Shown here piece after piece: positions 41,991-51,877 of a stretch of DNA of 64,000 bases (position 1 is the first letter of the stretch; every line of letters starts with the position of its first letter). The stretch is from PXAP01 sp046483315 (lineage in GTDB: Bacteria; Bacteroidota; Bacteroidia; Bacteroidales; PUMT01), in assembly GCA_046483315.1 (NCBI GenBank), contig JAWODJ010000005.1, positions 1-64,000 of the forward strand. The letters run 5' to 3'. The translations under genes and the position numbers were made by a program. The notes under the pieces are model-generated. The model saw only the letters and a program-made list of their open reading frames with translations, made no database searches and was not told the origin of the DNA.

Positions 41991-43607
41991 ATGGCTGGTG
42001 GAAAAGAAACCCCGAGACAAAAACTGATAGGTATGATGTATTTGGTGCTGCTGGCTATGCTTGCACTGAATGTGTCCGTTCAGGTACTCGATGCTTTTAT
42101 TGTTGTTGATGTCGGTCTGACAAGGACGACAGACAATTTTGCATTAGGTAATGAAAACACCTACAGGGAGTTTGCAAAACGTTTTGCTGAAAATCCGCAG
42201 AGAGTAGGCCCATGGAAAGAAAAAGCCGACCAGGTGAAAGAACTTTCTGACGAGCTTTATAATTATATCCAGGAGCTTAAATTTGAAATTATCCGTGCCA
42301 CAGGCTCAAAAGGAGAAGAAGCTATCGTTGACGGAAGAATTGAGGGAGACCTTATCAGGGCAAAAGAAAACACCAGTATAGCAGCCTCTGTTATGCTTGG
42401 AGACATAAATCCAAAGGCAACGCAGCTTAAGAATAATATTGAAAGTTACAGGGAAGACCTGATCAGTATGATTGAAGAGGGAGATATCGGCATTATCCAA
42501 TCCATTGAAACAACACTGGATACTTCCGATCCGCCTGTTAAGGAAGGAGTTACAAAAAGCTGGGAAGAACAGCAATTCTATTATATGCCCGTTGTAGCCT
42601 CCATCACCATGCTGTCAAAAATGCAGGCCGATGTAAGGAATGCCGAGGCCGACGTATCAACCTATCTTCTCAACAAAGTGGATGAAGGCTCCTTTATGTT
42701 CAATTCCCTTGAAGCTACAGTCATTCCGAATTCAAATTTCGTATTCAGGGGCGATGACTTTGAGGCACGCGTCTTCATTGCAGCTTTCGATACCACCCAG
42801 GCACCCGAAATACTTGTCGGCAATTATGAAGAGATTGAACGTGAAGACGGATCAGTTGACTACGAAATGGTGGGACGCGCCGACACTCTTCCCGTGGAAC
42901 AGGGGAAGGGCATATACAGAACCCGGCCCACAACACTTGGTTATCATAGCTGGGGAGGACTGATACGGTTGCGTGCACCCGACGGCTCCGTTATAAGCGA
43001 ACCTTTTGAAAGTGAATACCAGGTTTCCCCGCCCAGCCTTATTGTATCGCCAAGTGCGATGAACGTTTTTTACACGAATATAGAAAACCCGGTTGAGATA
43101 TCGGTAGTGGGGCTCACCGCCGACCAGATAAATGCATCAATAAATAACGGAACTCTTGACAAGGTATCGGGCAGTAATTACATTGTTGTGCCCTCCAGAC
43201 TTGGTGAGGCACAAGTGTCAGTCACCGCCACGGTTGACGGCCAGACAAGAAGCTTCGGGTCACGAAATTTCAGGGTAAAGAGTGTGCCCGACCCGGTTGC
43301 CACAGTAGCCGGCCGTGAAGGAGGGAATATAGCAAGAAATCTGCTGCTCGCACAAACCGGGGTTCTGGCAGAAATGAAAGATTTTGAATTCGACCTCACA
43401 TGGAGGGTTACCAGCTTTACCCTTGAATCCGTTCAGGGTGGATTCGTGGTGGATGCACGCTCTACAAGCAACAGGATAACCGATGAGCAAAGGGAGATCA
43501 TAAGAGCGGCAGGCAGAAACCAGAGGGTCCTGTTTGACGACATAATAGCCCAAACCCCTGCAGGCGATCAAAGGAGGCTTCCTCCGGTAAGTTTCAGGAT
43601 AGATTAA
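41991..43607 (+). CDS. gldM: Type IX secretion motor protein GldM
   Basis: A 538-residue protein with one N-terminal membrane helix (LIGMMYLVLLAMLALNVSV, residues 12-30) and a long periplasmic region of four domains. The helix packs inside the GldL pentamer; the periplasmic tail reaches the GldK/GldN ring. The start MAGGKETPRQKLIGMMYLVL is family-typical. Confidence 0.95.
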   Translation: MAGGKETPRQKLIGMMYLVLLAMLALNVSVQVLDAFIVVDVGLTRTTDNFALGNENTYREFAKRFAENPQRVGPWKEKADQVKELSDELYNYIQELKFEIIRATGSKGEEAIVDGRIEGDLIRAKENTSIAASVMLGDINPKATQLKNNIESYREDLISMIEEGDIGIIQSIETTLDTSDPPVKEGVTKSWEEQQFYYMPVVASITMLSKMQADVRNAEADVSTYLLNKVDEGSFMFNSLEATVIPNSNFVFRGDDFEARVFIAAFDTTQAPEILVGNYEEIEREDGSVDYEMVGRADTLPVEQGKGIYRTRPTTLGYHSWGGLIRLRAPDGSVISEPFESEYQVSPPSLIVSPSAMNVFYTNIENPVEISVVGLTADQINASINNGTLDKVSGSNYIVVPSRLGEAQVSVTATVDGQTRSFGSRNFRVKSVPDPVATVAGREGGNIARNLLLAQTGVLAEMKDFEFDLTWRVTSFTLESVQGGFVVDARSTSNRITDEQREIIRAAGRNQRVLFDDIIAQTPAGDQRRLPPVSFRID

Positions 43608-43638
43608 TAAGTTAATAACGGTAAATTTGATATATAAG

Positions 43639-44502
43639 ATGAAGAATTCAGCAGTAGTTTTATTAGTATTGGCAGGCCTCTTCCTTACAGGAAGCAGCAC
43701 GTTGAAATCGCAGGACCTTACCACGGGCAGCATCTATGAAAAAGAAAACGTGCCCTACAGAAAACCCGTGCCCCTGCCCCATCTGCGTGAAGCGGATGTG
43801 CCGTGGACCAAAATGATCTGGAGGATGGTGGATCTTCGGCAGAAGATGAACCACAATCTTTACTTCCCGACTGAACCTTTCGGGTCCAGGATGAGCCTTA
43901 TAGATGTGCTGGTACAGGCGGTCGAAAATGAAGAGCTTTCAGTCTATCCCAATGAAGAATTCAGAAGCGGAACCGAACTGACACTTGAAAATGTACAGGC
44001 CGAGCTGGGAGCGGAAACAACTACGCAGACCGTTGTAGATGTCGACACCGGCGAACCGGTAACGGTTGAGATAGAAGGTGAAGCACGTACTTTTGAAGTA
44101 AGGAAATACCTTATCCTGGAGCAATGGTATTTCGACAGCAGGCATTCAAGTTTTGGCGTGAGAATAGTAGGGCTGTCCCCTATCAGAGTTTACCAGAGAA
44201 GGGATGAGCAGGGCAATGAAACGGAAGAGACACTTCAGCGCCAGGTATTCTGGGTATATTATCCTGACGCGAGGGAGATACTTGCCAGGCATGAGGTTTT
44301 CACACGCGACAACGATCTTTCAAACCTCTCCTTTGACGACCTGTTTCTGCAAAGGCTTTTTTCCGGCCATATTTACCAGGAATCCAATGTTTACAACAAC
44401 AGAAGGATCGAGGACTATGCCATGGGCCGCGATGCTCTTTATGAAGCACAAAAGATACACAATATGATCTTTGATTTTGAGCAGGACCTGTGGGAATATT
44501 AG
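43639..44502 (+). CDS. gldN: Type IX secretion protein GldN (PorN)
   Basis: A 287-residue periplasmic protein with a signal peptide (MKNSAVVLLVLAGLFLTGSS). The conserved body shows VPWTKMIWRMVDLRQKMNHNLYFP and a FWVYYPDAREILARHEVF block. It binds GldK in the outer-membrane-associated ring. The frame begins four codons earlier at a TTG; I take the ATG at 43639. It is the last gene before a strong terminator. Confidence 0.93.
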   Translation: MKNSAVVLLVLAGLFLTGSSTLKSQDLTTGSIYEKENVPYRKPVPLPHLREADVPWTKMIWRMVDLRQKMNHNLYFPTEPFGSRMSLIDVLVQAVENEELSVYPNEEFRSGTELTLENVQAELGAETTTQTVVDVDTGEPVTVEIEGEARTFEVRKYLILEQWYFDSRHSSFGVRIVGLSPIRVYQRRDEQGNETEETLQRQVFWVYYPDAREILARHEVFTRDNDLSNLSFDDLFLQRLFSGHIYQESNVYNNRRIEDYAMGRDALYEAQKIHNMIFDFEQDLWEY

Positions 44503-44532
44503 CACTGTAAAAGAGCGTAAACAACATATGCT

Positions 44533-44569
44533 TTAATAAAAAACCGGGGAATCCCGGTTTTTTATTAAA
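44533..44569. terminator. Bidirectional intrinsic terminator between gldN and manC
   Basis: A near-perfect inverted repeat of about 17 bp (AAAAAACCGGG paired with CCCGGTTTTTT, extended by TTTAATA/TATTAAA) with a 4-nt loop. The T-run serves gldN and the A-run serves the convergent manC, whose stop codon lies inside the arm. Coordinates are good to 1-2 bases. Confidence 0.88.
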
Positions 44570-45665
44570 GGTAACCCTCTCCCCTTTTAATCTTGACATC
44601 ATTTAAAAACTGCTTGATCCTTTGTTCATCCTCCCTGCGGCAAACCAGAAGAATATTTTCAGACTCAACCACGATGTATCCCTCCAGTCCCTGTAAAACG
44701 ACAATCTTGTCGTCAGGAACATTCACCACGGAATTTTTTACATCATATGTAAAAAGATCTTCCCCCGAAAGCATATTCCCGTTTCCGTCCGTTGATGAAT
44801 GCTCGTACAAAGACCCCCAGCTGCCGAGATCCGACCATCCAAAATCTGAAAAGAAAACATATACATGTTCAGCCTTCTCCATAATACCGTAGTCCACCGA
44901 GATATTCTTGCAGGTGGCATATACGTCGGTAATGAATTTTCTTTCATCCTCTGTGCCATAGACCTTTTCACCAGATGCGAAAAGTGCATCAATCTCCGGA
45001 AGATACTTTTCATATGCACCCATTATTGACTCAAGTGACCAGATAAAAATCCCCGAATTCCAGTAAAACTCACCGCTTTCAAAAAATACCCGGGCAAGTT
45101 CAATATCCGGTTTCTCAGTAAAGGTTTTTACTTTCCTCATGTTACCCGGTTTGCCGGAAAGCTTTTCTGAAGTAGCCTGTATATATCCGTAACCCGTTTC
45201 AGGTTTGTTGGGCTTTATACCCAATGTAAGCAGCACATTCCCGGAAGAAGCTGTTTCAAGTGCCTTCTTTATTTCGCCAAGAAAAACATCCTGCTTCAAT
45301 ATAAGATGATCGGCCGGGGAAACGATGACCACGGCATCCGGATTTATCTTTTTGATTTTGTAATTAGCATAGGCAATACAGGGAGCGGTATTCTTCCTCA
45401 TGGGCTCGGCAATAACCTGTGAAGGATCGAGCTCAGGCAGTTGCTCATTTACAAAATCAATGTAATTTTCATTGGTTACAATAATAATATTTTCACGGGG
45501 TATAACTTCGCGAAAACGCTCATAGGTCGATTGTAACAGTGTTTTTCCTACACCCAGGATATCAAGAAACTGTTTTGGTTTCGATATTTTGCTGAGCGGC
45601 CAGAAACGGCTTCCTATACCTCCGGCCATTATTACACAATAGTGATTATTATCCATCTTACGCAT
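44565..45665 (-). CDS. manC: Mannose-1-phosphate guanylyltransferase
   Basis: A 366-residue nucleotidyltransferase that makes GDP-mannose from mannose-1-phosphate and GTP, for surface glycans. The start has CVIMAGGIGSRFWPLSKISKPKQFL, the pyrophosphorylase signature with the catalytic Lys/Arg region. FTEKPD and WNSGIFIWSLE follow. The C-terminal isomerase domain of bifunctional ManC is absent. The start could equally be the ATG at 45656, three codons in. Confidence 0.9.
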   Translation of the reverse strand: MRKMDNNHYCVIMAGGIGSRFWPLSKISKPKQFLDILGVGKTLLQSTYERFREVIPRENIIIVTNENYIDFVNEQLPELDPSQVIAEPMRKNTAPCIAYANYKIKKINPDAVVIVSPADHLILKQDVFLGEIKKALETASSGNVLLTLGIKPNKPETGYGYIQATSEKLSGKPGNMRKVKTFTEKPDIELARVFFESGEFYWNSGIFIWSLESIMGAYEKYLPEIDALFASGEKVYGTEDERKFITDVYATCKNISVDYGIMEKAEHVYVFFSDFGWSDLGSWGSLYEHSSTDGNGNMLSGEDLFTYDVKNSVVNVPDDKIVVLQGLEGYIVVESENILLVCRREDEQRIKQFLNDVKIKRGEGYL

Positions 45666-45947
45666 TATTATTTTATCTAAAATAGTAATATAACTGAATA
45701 AAAATATGTCAATCCAAAATAAATACCATGTTTACCAATCTTCTTTGTCACCTGATATCAAAGAGAACCCCAAAAATAACAAAACCATTTATATTTACCC
45801 ATATTATTACCGGAATACGGAAGCAGAAAAAATCCCATGATTTAACTCAAATATTACTACTTTTACATTATCCCGAAAATGCAGCAACTCGTGCATGCTT
45901 TTGATGAATGATCATATGAGAACCATGTCAATTCCGATCCTGTGCCA

Positions 45948-46688
45948 ATGACCCTTTTGCAACATATAGGAAGATATACCCTGCTTATTAAACGGGCTTT
46001 TGCCAGGCCCGAAAGGCACAGGATGTATTATATCCAGACCATAAGGGAAATGGAGGTTCTGGGCATTAATTCCACCGGCATAGTTGCAATCATTTCATTC
46101 TTTATGGGAGCGGTAATAACTATCCAGACAGCCTACAATACTGAAAACCCGCTATTTCCCACATACCTGATCGGTCTGGCGGCACGTGATTCCATACTGC
46201 TTGAATTTTCAAGCACCATAGTGGCACTTATCCTTGCCGGAAAGGTAGGCTCAAACGTTGCTTCTGAAATCGGCACCATGAAAGTTACCGAGCAGATTGA
46301 TGCCCTTGAGATAATGGGTGTTAATTCAGCCGGCTACCTGATCCTGCCGAAGATCGTAGCCCTGATTATATTCGCACCGTTCCTATCCATGATGAGCATG
46401 ATAATAGGCCTGTTCGGAGGATGGATAGCAGGTGTTGCATCGGGTGTGGTAAGTACACCTGATTATATCTACGGAATACAGTATGCTTTTATCCCCTACT
46501 ATATCACCTACTCTCTTATTAAATCAGTTGTCTTTGCCTTCATCATTACTTCGGTCTCCTCTTATCACGGCTATTATACAGAAGGGGGCGCCCTGGAAGT
46601 CGGCCGCTCAAGCACCCTTGCCGTTGTGCACAGCAGCGTTGTCATACTTTTGTTCAACCTTATCTTAACCCAGTTGCTGCTGTCATGA
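45948..46688 (+). CDS. mlaE: MlaE-family ABC transporter permease
   Basis: A 246-residue inner-membrane permease of the phospholipid-trafficking Mla/Mce system, with about five to six hydrophobic segments and the MlaE block VTEQIDALEIMGVNSAGYLILPK. A GTG two codons upstream (45942) is an alternative start. It overlaps mlaF by 4 bp. An MlaD/Mce substrate-binding protein is not in the window. Confidence 0.9.
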   Translation: MTLLQHIGRYTLLIKRAFARPERHRMYYIQTIREMEVLGINSTGIVAIISFFMGAVITIQTAYNTENPLFPTYLIGLAARDSILLEFSSTIVALILAGKVGSNVASEIGTMKVTEQIDALEIMGVNSAGYLILPKIVALIIFAPFLSMMSMIIGLFGGWIAGVASGVVSTPDYIYGIQYAFIPYYITYSLIKSVVFAFIITSVSSYHGYYTEGGALEVGRSSTLAVVHSSVVILLFNLILTQLLLS

Positions 46689-47443
46689 TAGAGGTTAAAA
46701 ATATCAGCAAATCATTTGATAAAGAACAGGTATTGCGGGATATCTCAATAAACTTTGAGCAGGGGAAGACAAACCTTATCATAGGAAAAAGCGGATCTGG
46801 TAAAACCGTTCTGCTGAAATGCATTGTAGGCCTTCTGGAAGTTGACACCGGAGAGATATTTTATAGCGGACAGCCTTTTACGGGACTCAACATAAAGGAG
46901 AAGAAAAAAATAAGGCAGAGATTCGGAATGCTTTTCCAGGGTGCTGCACTTTTTGATTCACTTAGCGTGGAAGAGAACGTAAGATTCAAGCTGGATATGT
47001 TCACAAACATGAGCAATTCCGAGAAAATTGACAGGGTGAATTTTTGCCTCCGGAGGGTCAACCTGGAGAGCAAGAACAGCCTCTATCCGTCTGAACTGAG
47101 CGGAGGTATGAAAAAACGGGTGGCAATAGCACGTGCCATAGTCATGAATCCGCGATACCTCTTTTGCGATGAACCCAACAGCGGGCTCGATCCGCAGACA
47201 GCAATCCTGATAGATCAGCTCATAAAAGATATCACCGAAGAGTTCAACATGACAACCCTTGTAAACACCCACGATATAAATTCTGTCATGGAGATTGGAG
47301 AAAAAGTGGTCTATATTCACCAGGGGAAAAAATGGTGGGAAGGAAGTAACAAAGAGATCCTGGAAGCCGCAAATCCTGAACTGAACGATTTTGTTTTTGC
47401 CACAACCCTGGTTAAGCAGTTAAAAAAACCGGATAAGATATAA
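46685..47443 (+). CDS. mlaF: MlaF-type ABC transporter ATP-binding protein
   Basis: A 252-residue ABC ATPase that pairs with MlaE for lipid transport between membranes. Walker A is GKSGSGKT near residues 34-41, the ABC signature LSGGMKKRVAIARA follows, and Walker B is LFCDEPNSGLDP with the downstream switch His in NTHD. The start overlaps the mlaE stop (ATGA). Confidence 0.92.
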   Translation: MIEVKNISKSFDKEQVLRDISINFEQGKTNLIIGKSGSGKTVLLKCIVGLLEVDTGEIFYSGQPFTGLNIKEKKKIRQRFGMLFQGAALFDSLSVEENVRFKLDMFTNMSNSEKIDRVNFCLRRVNLESKNSLYPSELSGGMKKRVAIARAIVMNPRYLFCDEPNSGLDPQTAILIDQLIKDITEEFNMTTLVNTHDINSVMEIGEKVVYIHQGKKWWEGSNKEILEAANPELNDFVFATTLVKQLKKPDKI

Positions 47444-47447
47444 AAAG

Positions 47448-48152
47448 ATGCAAGGGCCGGCCATATTCATTATCACAGGAGAGAAGGGAGAGGGAAAGAG
47501 TAGTTTTGCCGGCCGGCTGGCAGAGATCCTTAAAAATCACGACTGCACCGTTACGGGGATCATTGCCGAAGGGCTCCTTAAGGGAACTTCGCGGACAGGC
47601 TTTTTGCTTACCGATGCAGGCACAGGCATCAAAATTCCGCTGGCAGAAAGAATCTCTCATGCAACCCCCCGGAAAATCAAGAATACGTATATAGAAGATA
47701 AACAGGGAAAGCAGGCGGGATCAGATAAATATACCGTAAGCCCTGAGCCCGGAAAAACAGAGGGATATCAGCGAAAACCGGAAACAGAAACAAGCAGGGA
47801 ACACCTCAGAGCAGGTAATTTCATTTTCTTCAGGCCAGCACTTCTGGAAGGCAAAAAAATTATTGAAAATGCAATACTGCACCGGCCTGACATCATTATA
47901 CTGGATGAAATCGGCAGCCTTGAGCTAAAAGGTCAGGTATGGGCCGGGACACTTGAAATGCTTCTCGAACGCTGGCAGGGAATACTTATAATGACAGTGA
48001 GGCATGAATTCCTGAAAAGGGTTATCTCTCACTGGAAGCTTAACCCTGCAGGTATCTTTAATATTACTTATATCAATACCGGCGAGGCCGCTGAAAAAAT
48101 CCTCAGATTCCTTAAATCGGGGTTACCTGATGATTCCCCTGCTTCCGGTTAA
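47448..48152 (+). CDS. THEP1-like nucleoside-triphosphatase
   Basis: A 234-residue P-loop NTPase. Walker A is GEKGEGKSS (residues 11-19), VTGIIAEG follows, and IIILDEIGSLELKG is the Walker B region typical of THEP1 (DEIGxxE). A polar insert of about 40 residues separates the two halves. It starts 4 bp after mlaF and is 22 bp before the multipass protein, so they may be one operon. Its physiological substrate is unknown. Confidence 0.72.
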   Translation: MQGPAIFIITGEKGEGKSSFAGRLAEILKNHDCTVTGIIAEGLLKGTSRTGFLLTDAGTGIKIPLAERISHATPRKIKNTYIEDKQGKQAGSDKYTVSPEPGKTEGYQRKPETETSREHLRAGNFIFFRPALLEGKKIIENAILHRPDIIILDEIGSLELKGQVWAGTLEMLLERWQGILIMTVRHEFLKRVISHWKLNPAGIFNITYINTGEAAEKILRFLKSGLPDDSPASG

Positions 48153-48174
48153 ACCCTGTAACACCTGATCTTTT

Positions 48175-49407
48175 ATGCAACCACACAAAAGCAGCCGGCA
48201 GGCAACCATTGGTCACATTGATGATATCTGGCTGAAAGCTGCTGTGGGTGGAGGGTTATGGGCCTCAGTAGAGATCATCCTCGGCAGTTTCCTTCATAAC
48301 CTTCGAGTGCCGATGGCCGGATCTCTGCTGGCTTCATTCGGAATCGTACTGATGACAGCCCTTTTCCAGGTATGGCCACATCGCGGTCTTATATGGAGAG
48401 CCGGATTGATTTGTGCACTGATGAAATCAATATCTCCAAGTGCAGTCATACTTGGTCCAATGACAGGCATAATGATGGAGGCGCTGCTGCTCGAAGCGGG
48501 AATTGCAATGCTGGGTAAAAATCGTGCAGGATACCTTGTTGGAGGAGCCCTGGCCCTTTTCAGCGCACTCCTGCACAAGCTTTTAAGCCTTTTGCTGCTC
48601 TACGGTTTCAACATAATTACAATATACCTGAACCTGTTCTATTTTGCCGCACGCCAGATCGATATTCCACGAACAGACCCCTGGCAGCTGATTGCAATTC
48701 TGAGCGGATTGTACATGGTATCCGGTGCCCTGGCAGCCTATGCCGGATACCTTGCAGGAAAGAAATCGCTCACACCCCAACCAGCCGCAAAAAGAGCCCA
48801 GGTTAACCCGGGTAAGAGAGGAGAAAAAGAGAAGGATATTTTTGAACCCTCCACAGAAAGATTCTCTTTTGCTCTTTTTGCTCTGCACATTGCAGCAATT
48901 CCGGGCGGAATGGTTCTGATTAATTATGCAGAACGGCTGATTGCCTATCCTGTCCTGATAATATACACCGGCTTTTGTATAATCTATTACAAAAACACTA
49001 TCAGAAGATTCAAAAAACCTCTTTTCTGGTTTCAGTTACTTGTCATCATCATTTTGGCAACAATCTTTCTCGAAAGCTTCGATAAGGGAACCCTGTCGGT
49101 AAACTGGACTGGCGTAATGGCCGGAGTTGACATGAACATAAGGGCATTACTCGTTGTGGCTGGTTTCTCCGCACTCAGCATAGAACTGAAGAATCCCCTG
49201 ATAACAAATTTCCTCCTTAAACGGGGATTCAAACAGCTTTATCTTTCGGTTACACTTGCATTCCGGGCACTTCCGGTAATGATGGAGGAGATATCAAGGC
49301 CAAAACTTTTTTTCACCAGCCCCTTCTACTCCGTAAGACAGATGGTTGCCAATGCACCGGCATGGCTTGAAACACTGCATAAAGAAAAATACAGTGAAAA
49401 TCAATAA
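48175..49407 (+). CDS. Multipass membrane protein, ECF-type transporter-like (possible fused S and T parts)
   Basis: A 410-residue protein with about ten hydrophobic segments in two blocks. The first block (residues 20-190) has small-residue-rich helices such as SISPSAVILGPMTGIMMEALLL, resembling S components of energy-coupling-factor transporters. A charged linker spans about 195-225. The second block ends in LSVTLAFRALPVMMEEI, resembling the C-terminal part of EcfT/CbiQ proteins. No dedicated ECF ATPase is seen; the THEP1-like NTPase lies just upstream. The assignment is tentative and a fold search would be needed. Confidence 0.5.
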   Translation: MQPHKSSRQATIGHIDDIWLKAAVGGGLWASVEIILGSFLHNLRVPMAGSLLASFGIVLMTALFQVWPHRGLIWRAGLICALMKSISPSAVILGPMTGIMMEALLLEAGIAMLGKNRAGYLVGGALALFSALLHKLLSLLLLYGFNIITIYLNLFYFAARQIDIPRTDPWQLIAILSGLYMVSGALAAYAGYLAGKKSLTPQPAAKRAQVNPGKRGEKEKDIFEPSTERFSFALFALHIAAIPGGMVLINYAERLIAYPVLIIYTGFCIIYYKNTIRRFKKPLFWFQLLVIIILATIFLESFDKGTLSVNWTGVMAGVDMNIRALLVVAGFSALSIELKNPLITNFLLKRGFKQLYLSVTLAFRALPVMMEEISRPKLFFTSPFYSVRQMVANAPAWLETLHKEKYSENQ

Positions 49408-49639
49408 TTTATTTTTAATCTAATTACAAATATTACTTTCTAAATTCCACTATTTTAGTATTTATATATATTTATTGCTATATATATGAAATTATTTAAG
49501 CCGCTGATTATTCAATACTTGCAGTCACAAGACGGGTAACGATAATTATGGTGCAGGTACCGTGAAAATGGTTGTTTTAAGTTGAAAATTACTATTTTAG
49601 CGTACCATTATTTTTACTTAAACAGAGTTGCTTAAACCA
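49408..49639. other. AT-rich leader of the sulfur-reductase operon
   Basis: A 232-bp gap with strong AT bias and runs of TATATA. The 10-mer ACTATTTTAG occurs at 49449-49458 and again at 49591-49600. The second copy lies about 40 bp before the first ATG and could serve as a variant -7 element. No coding frame or RNA gene is visible. Confidence 0.35.
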
Positions 49640-51877
49640 ATGAAGAGCAGAAGGGAATTTATCAGGATCTCGGCACTGGGACTTGGAGGGTTTGCACTTG
49701 CAGGCGGAACCTTAAATGCCATCAGAACCGCTGTTACAGATAAACCAGGCAGCGGACTGACTCCTGACCTGACAAGGGTACCTACATACTGTGAAGTTTG
49801 TTTCTGGAAATGTGCAGGCTGGATATACAAGGACAAAGAGGGAAAGATATGGAAGATCATCGGCAATGACAATGACCCCCTGTGTAACGGGCGCCTTTGT
49901 CCCCGCGGTACCGGCGGTATAGGAATGTATTACGATGAGGACCGGCTGAAAACTCCGCTGATAAGGACAGGTGACAAAGGAAAACAAACCTACCGGGAGG
50001 CCTCCTGGGATGAAGCTCTGGACTATATAGCTGAAAAACTTCAAAATATAGCCGACACCCACGGCCCTGAATGTGTAGCCCTGTTCACCCACGGATCAGG
50101 CGGCGATTACTTCAGCACGCTTCTGCAGGCCATGGGATCAACATCAATAGCCGCCCCGTCATACGCGCAGTGCCGCGGCCCGCGGGAAGTGGCCTTCATT
50201 GCAACATACGGCCAGGGACTTGAATCGCCCGAGATCACCGATATACGCGACACAAGGTGCCTGGTGCTGATCGGTTCACACCTGGGGGAGAATATGCATA
50301 ACGGACAGGTTCAGGAAATGTCCGATGCAATTGACAAGGGGGCAACCATCATTACCGTAGATCCCCGCTACTCCGTTGCCGCGGGAAAATCAAGATACTG
50401 GCTTCCCATCAAGCCGGCTACAGACCTGGCACTGCTGCTGGCATGGATACATGTGATCATAGAAAATGAGTGGTACGACAAAAAATATGTTGAGCAATAT
50501 ACATACGGATTTGAACAGCTAAGGGCACATGTCAGTAATTTCACACCTGAATGGGCTTTCGGGATAACAACAATTGAACCCGATACCATACGCAAAACAG
50601 CACGGGAGATGGCCAACGCCTCCCCTGCCGTGATAGTGCATCCGGGACGCCATGTTACATGGTATGGTGATGACACGCAACGCCTCAGGGCAGTGGCAAT
50701 ACTGAATGCCCTGCTGGGAAGCTGGGGCCGCAGGGGAGGATTCTACATGCCCGACAGGATGCAGATACCCCGCTACCCGCAACCTCCTTTCCCGCCGCCG
50801 GCACGAACCTGGAGGGAAGCTTTCCCCGATAAATATCCCCTGGCAGACCTGGCACTGGCATCCGGCATCTGTGAAGCAACAATACCCGATACCTCGAGGG
50901 AGTGCAACTTCAAGGCATGGATAGTCAACGGCACCAACCTGCCTATGACACTGCCCGATCAAAAGCAGACCATTGAAGCCATTCAGAACCTCGAACTGCT
51001 CGTGGTGGTTGACACCATGCCCACAGAGATAACCGGCTGGGCAGACGTAGTACTGCCTGAATGCACATATCTCGAGAGATACGACCTGATACGTAACTCT
51101 CCCCACCGCCAGCCAAACATAGCACTCCGGGCACCGGCCACCGGACCCCTTTATAACAGCAAGCCGGCATACTGGATGGCTAAAAAACTTGCCGGCAAAA
51201 TGGGACTTGACGAATATTTTGCCTGGAGCAGCATAGAGGAGCTGCTGGACTGGCAGCTTAAACAACTCGACACTTCACTGGAAGAGATGCTGCGCACTGG
51301 CGTGAAAAACTATCCCCGGCTGTACAATGACCTTTACTTTATTGACGGACAGGAGATAGAATTTAATACCAACTCGGGAAAAATCGAGCTGTGGTCAACC
51401 AGGATGGCCGACGAGGGATTTGATCCCATGCCCGTTTACACTCCACACGAAGAGCCGCCTGAAGGCTACTACCGCCTCAATTACGGAAGGGCTCCAATGC
51501 ATACCTTTGCCCGCACTGCCAATAATCCCAACCTGACAGACCTGATGGATGAGAATGACCTTTGGGTCAATCCCGGGATTGCCAATCTGTGGGGTTTAAA
51601 CACAGGCGATTATATATATCTGCAGAACCAGGACGGCATAACCAGCACCTTCCCCATCAGGGTAAGGGTAACCGAGAGGATAAGATGGGACTCTGTCTAT
51701 ATGGTGCACGGCTTTGGCCACGCCGATCCGCGGCTAAGCAGGGCATATGGAAGGGGGGCAAACGATACCGAGCTTATGAGCCGTATCCACATAGACCCCA
51801 TAATGGGAGGCACAGGTATGCGCGGCAATTTCGTCACATTCATTTTTGACAAAAATAAGGAGGAGGCCGGGCTATGA
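49640..51877 (+). CDS. psrA: Tat-exported molybdopterin oxidoreductase (Psr/Phs type catalytic subunit)
   Basis: A 745-residue Mo-bisMGD enzyme of the DMSO-reductase superfamily. The Tat signal SRREFIRIS is at residues 3-11. A 4Fe-4S site follows (CEVCFWKC with a distal CPRG). SYAQCRG carries the likely Cys ligand to Mo, a feature of polysulfide, thiosulfate and nitrate-type reductases. The C-terminal MoCo-binding domain is present. Gene order with an FeS and an NrfD subunit indicates a periplasm-facing sulfur-compound reductase; the exact substrate (polysulfide, thiosulfate, tetrathionate) is not readable. A TTG start four codons upstream is less likely. It overlaps psrB by 4 bp. Confidence 0.85.
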   Translation: MKSRREFIRISALGLGGFALAGGTLNAIRTAVTDKPGSGLTPDLTRVPTYCEVCFWKCAGWIYKDKEGKIWKIIGNDNDPLCNGRLCPRGTGGIGMYYDEDRLKTPLIRTGDKGKQTYREASWDEALDYIAEKLQNIADTHGPECVALFTHGSGGDYFSTLLQAMGSTSIAAPSYAQCRGPREVAFIATYGQGLESPEITDIRDTRCLVLIGSHLGENMHNGQVQEMSDAIDKGATIITVDPRYSVAAGKSRYWLPIKPATDLALLLAWIHVIIENEWYDKKYVEQYTYGFEQLRAHVSNFTPEWAFGITTIEPDTIRKTAREMANASPAVIVHPGRHVTWYGDDTQRLRAVAILNALLGSWGRRGGFYMPDRMQIPRYPQPPFPPPARTWREAFPDKYPLADLALASGICEATIPDTSRECNFKAWIVNGTNLPMTLPDQKQTIEAIQNLELLVVVDTMPTEITGWADVVLPECTYLERYDLIRNSPHRQPNIALRAPATGPLYNSKPAYWMAKKLAGKMGLDEYFAWSSIEELLDWQLKQLDTSLEEMLRTGVKNYPRLYNDLYFIDGQEIEFNTNSGKIELWSTRMADEGFDPMPVYTPHEEPPEGYYRLNYGRAPMHTFARTANNPNLTDLMDENDLWVNPGIANLWGLNTGDYIYLQNQDGITSTFPIRVRVTERIRWDSVYMVHGFGHADPRLSRAYGRGANDTELMSRIHIDPIMGGTGMRGNFVTFIFDKNKEEAGL

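Noticed and set aside
50519..51265. 248-codon minus-strand frame inside the molybdenum reductase gene
   Set aside because: It is a shadow of a conserved gene in GC-rich sequence, with abnormal Cys/His/Pro content.
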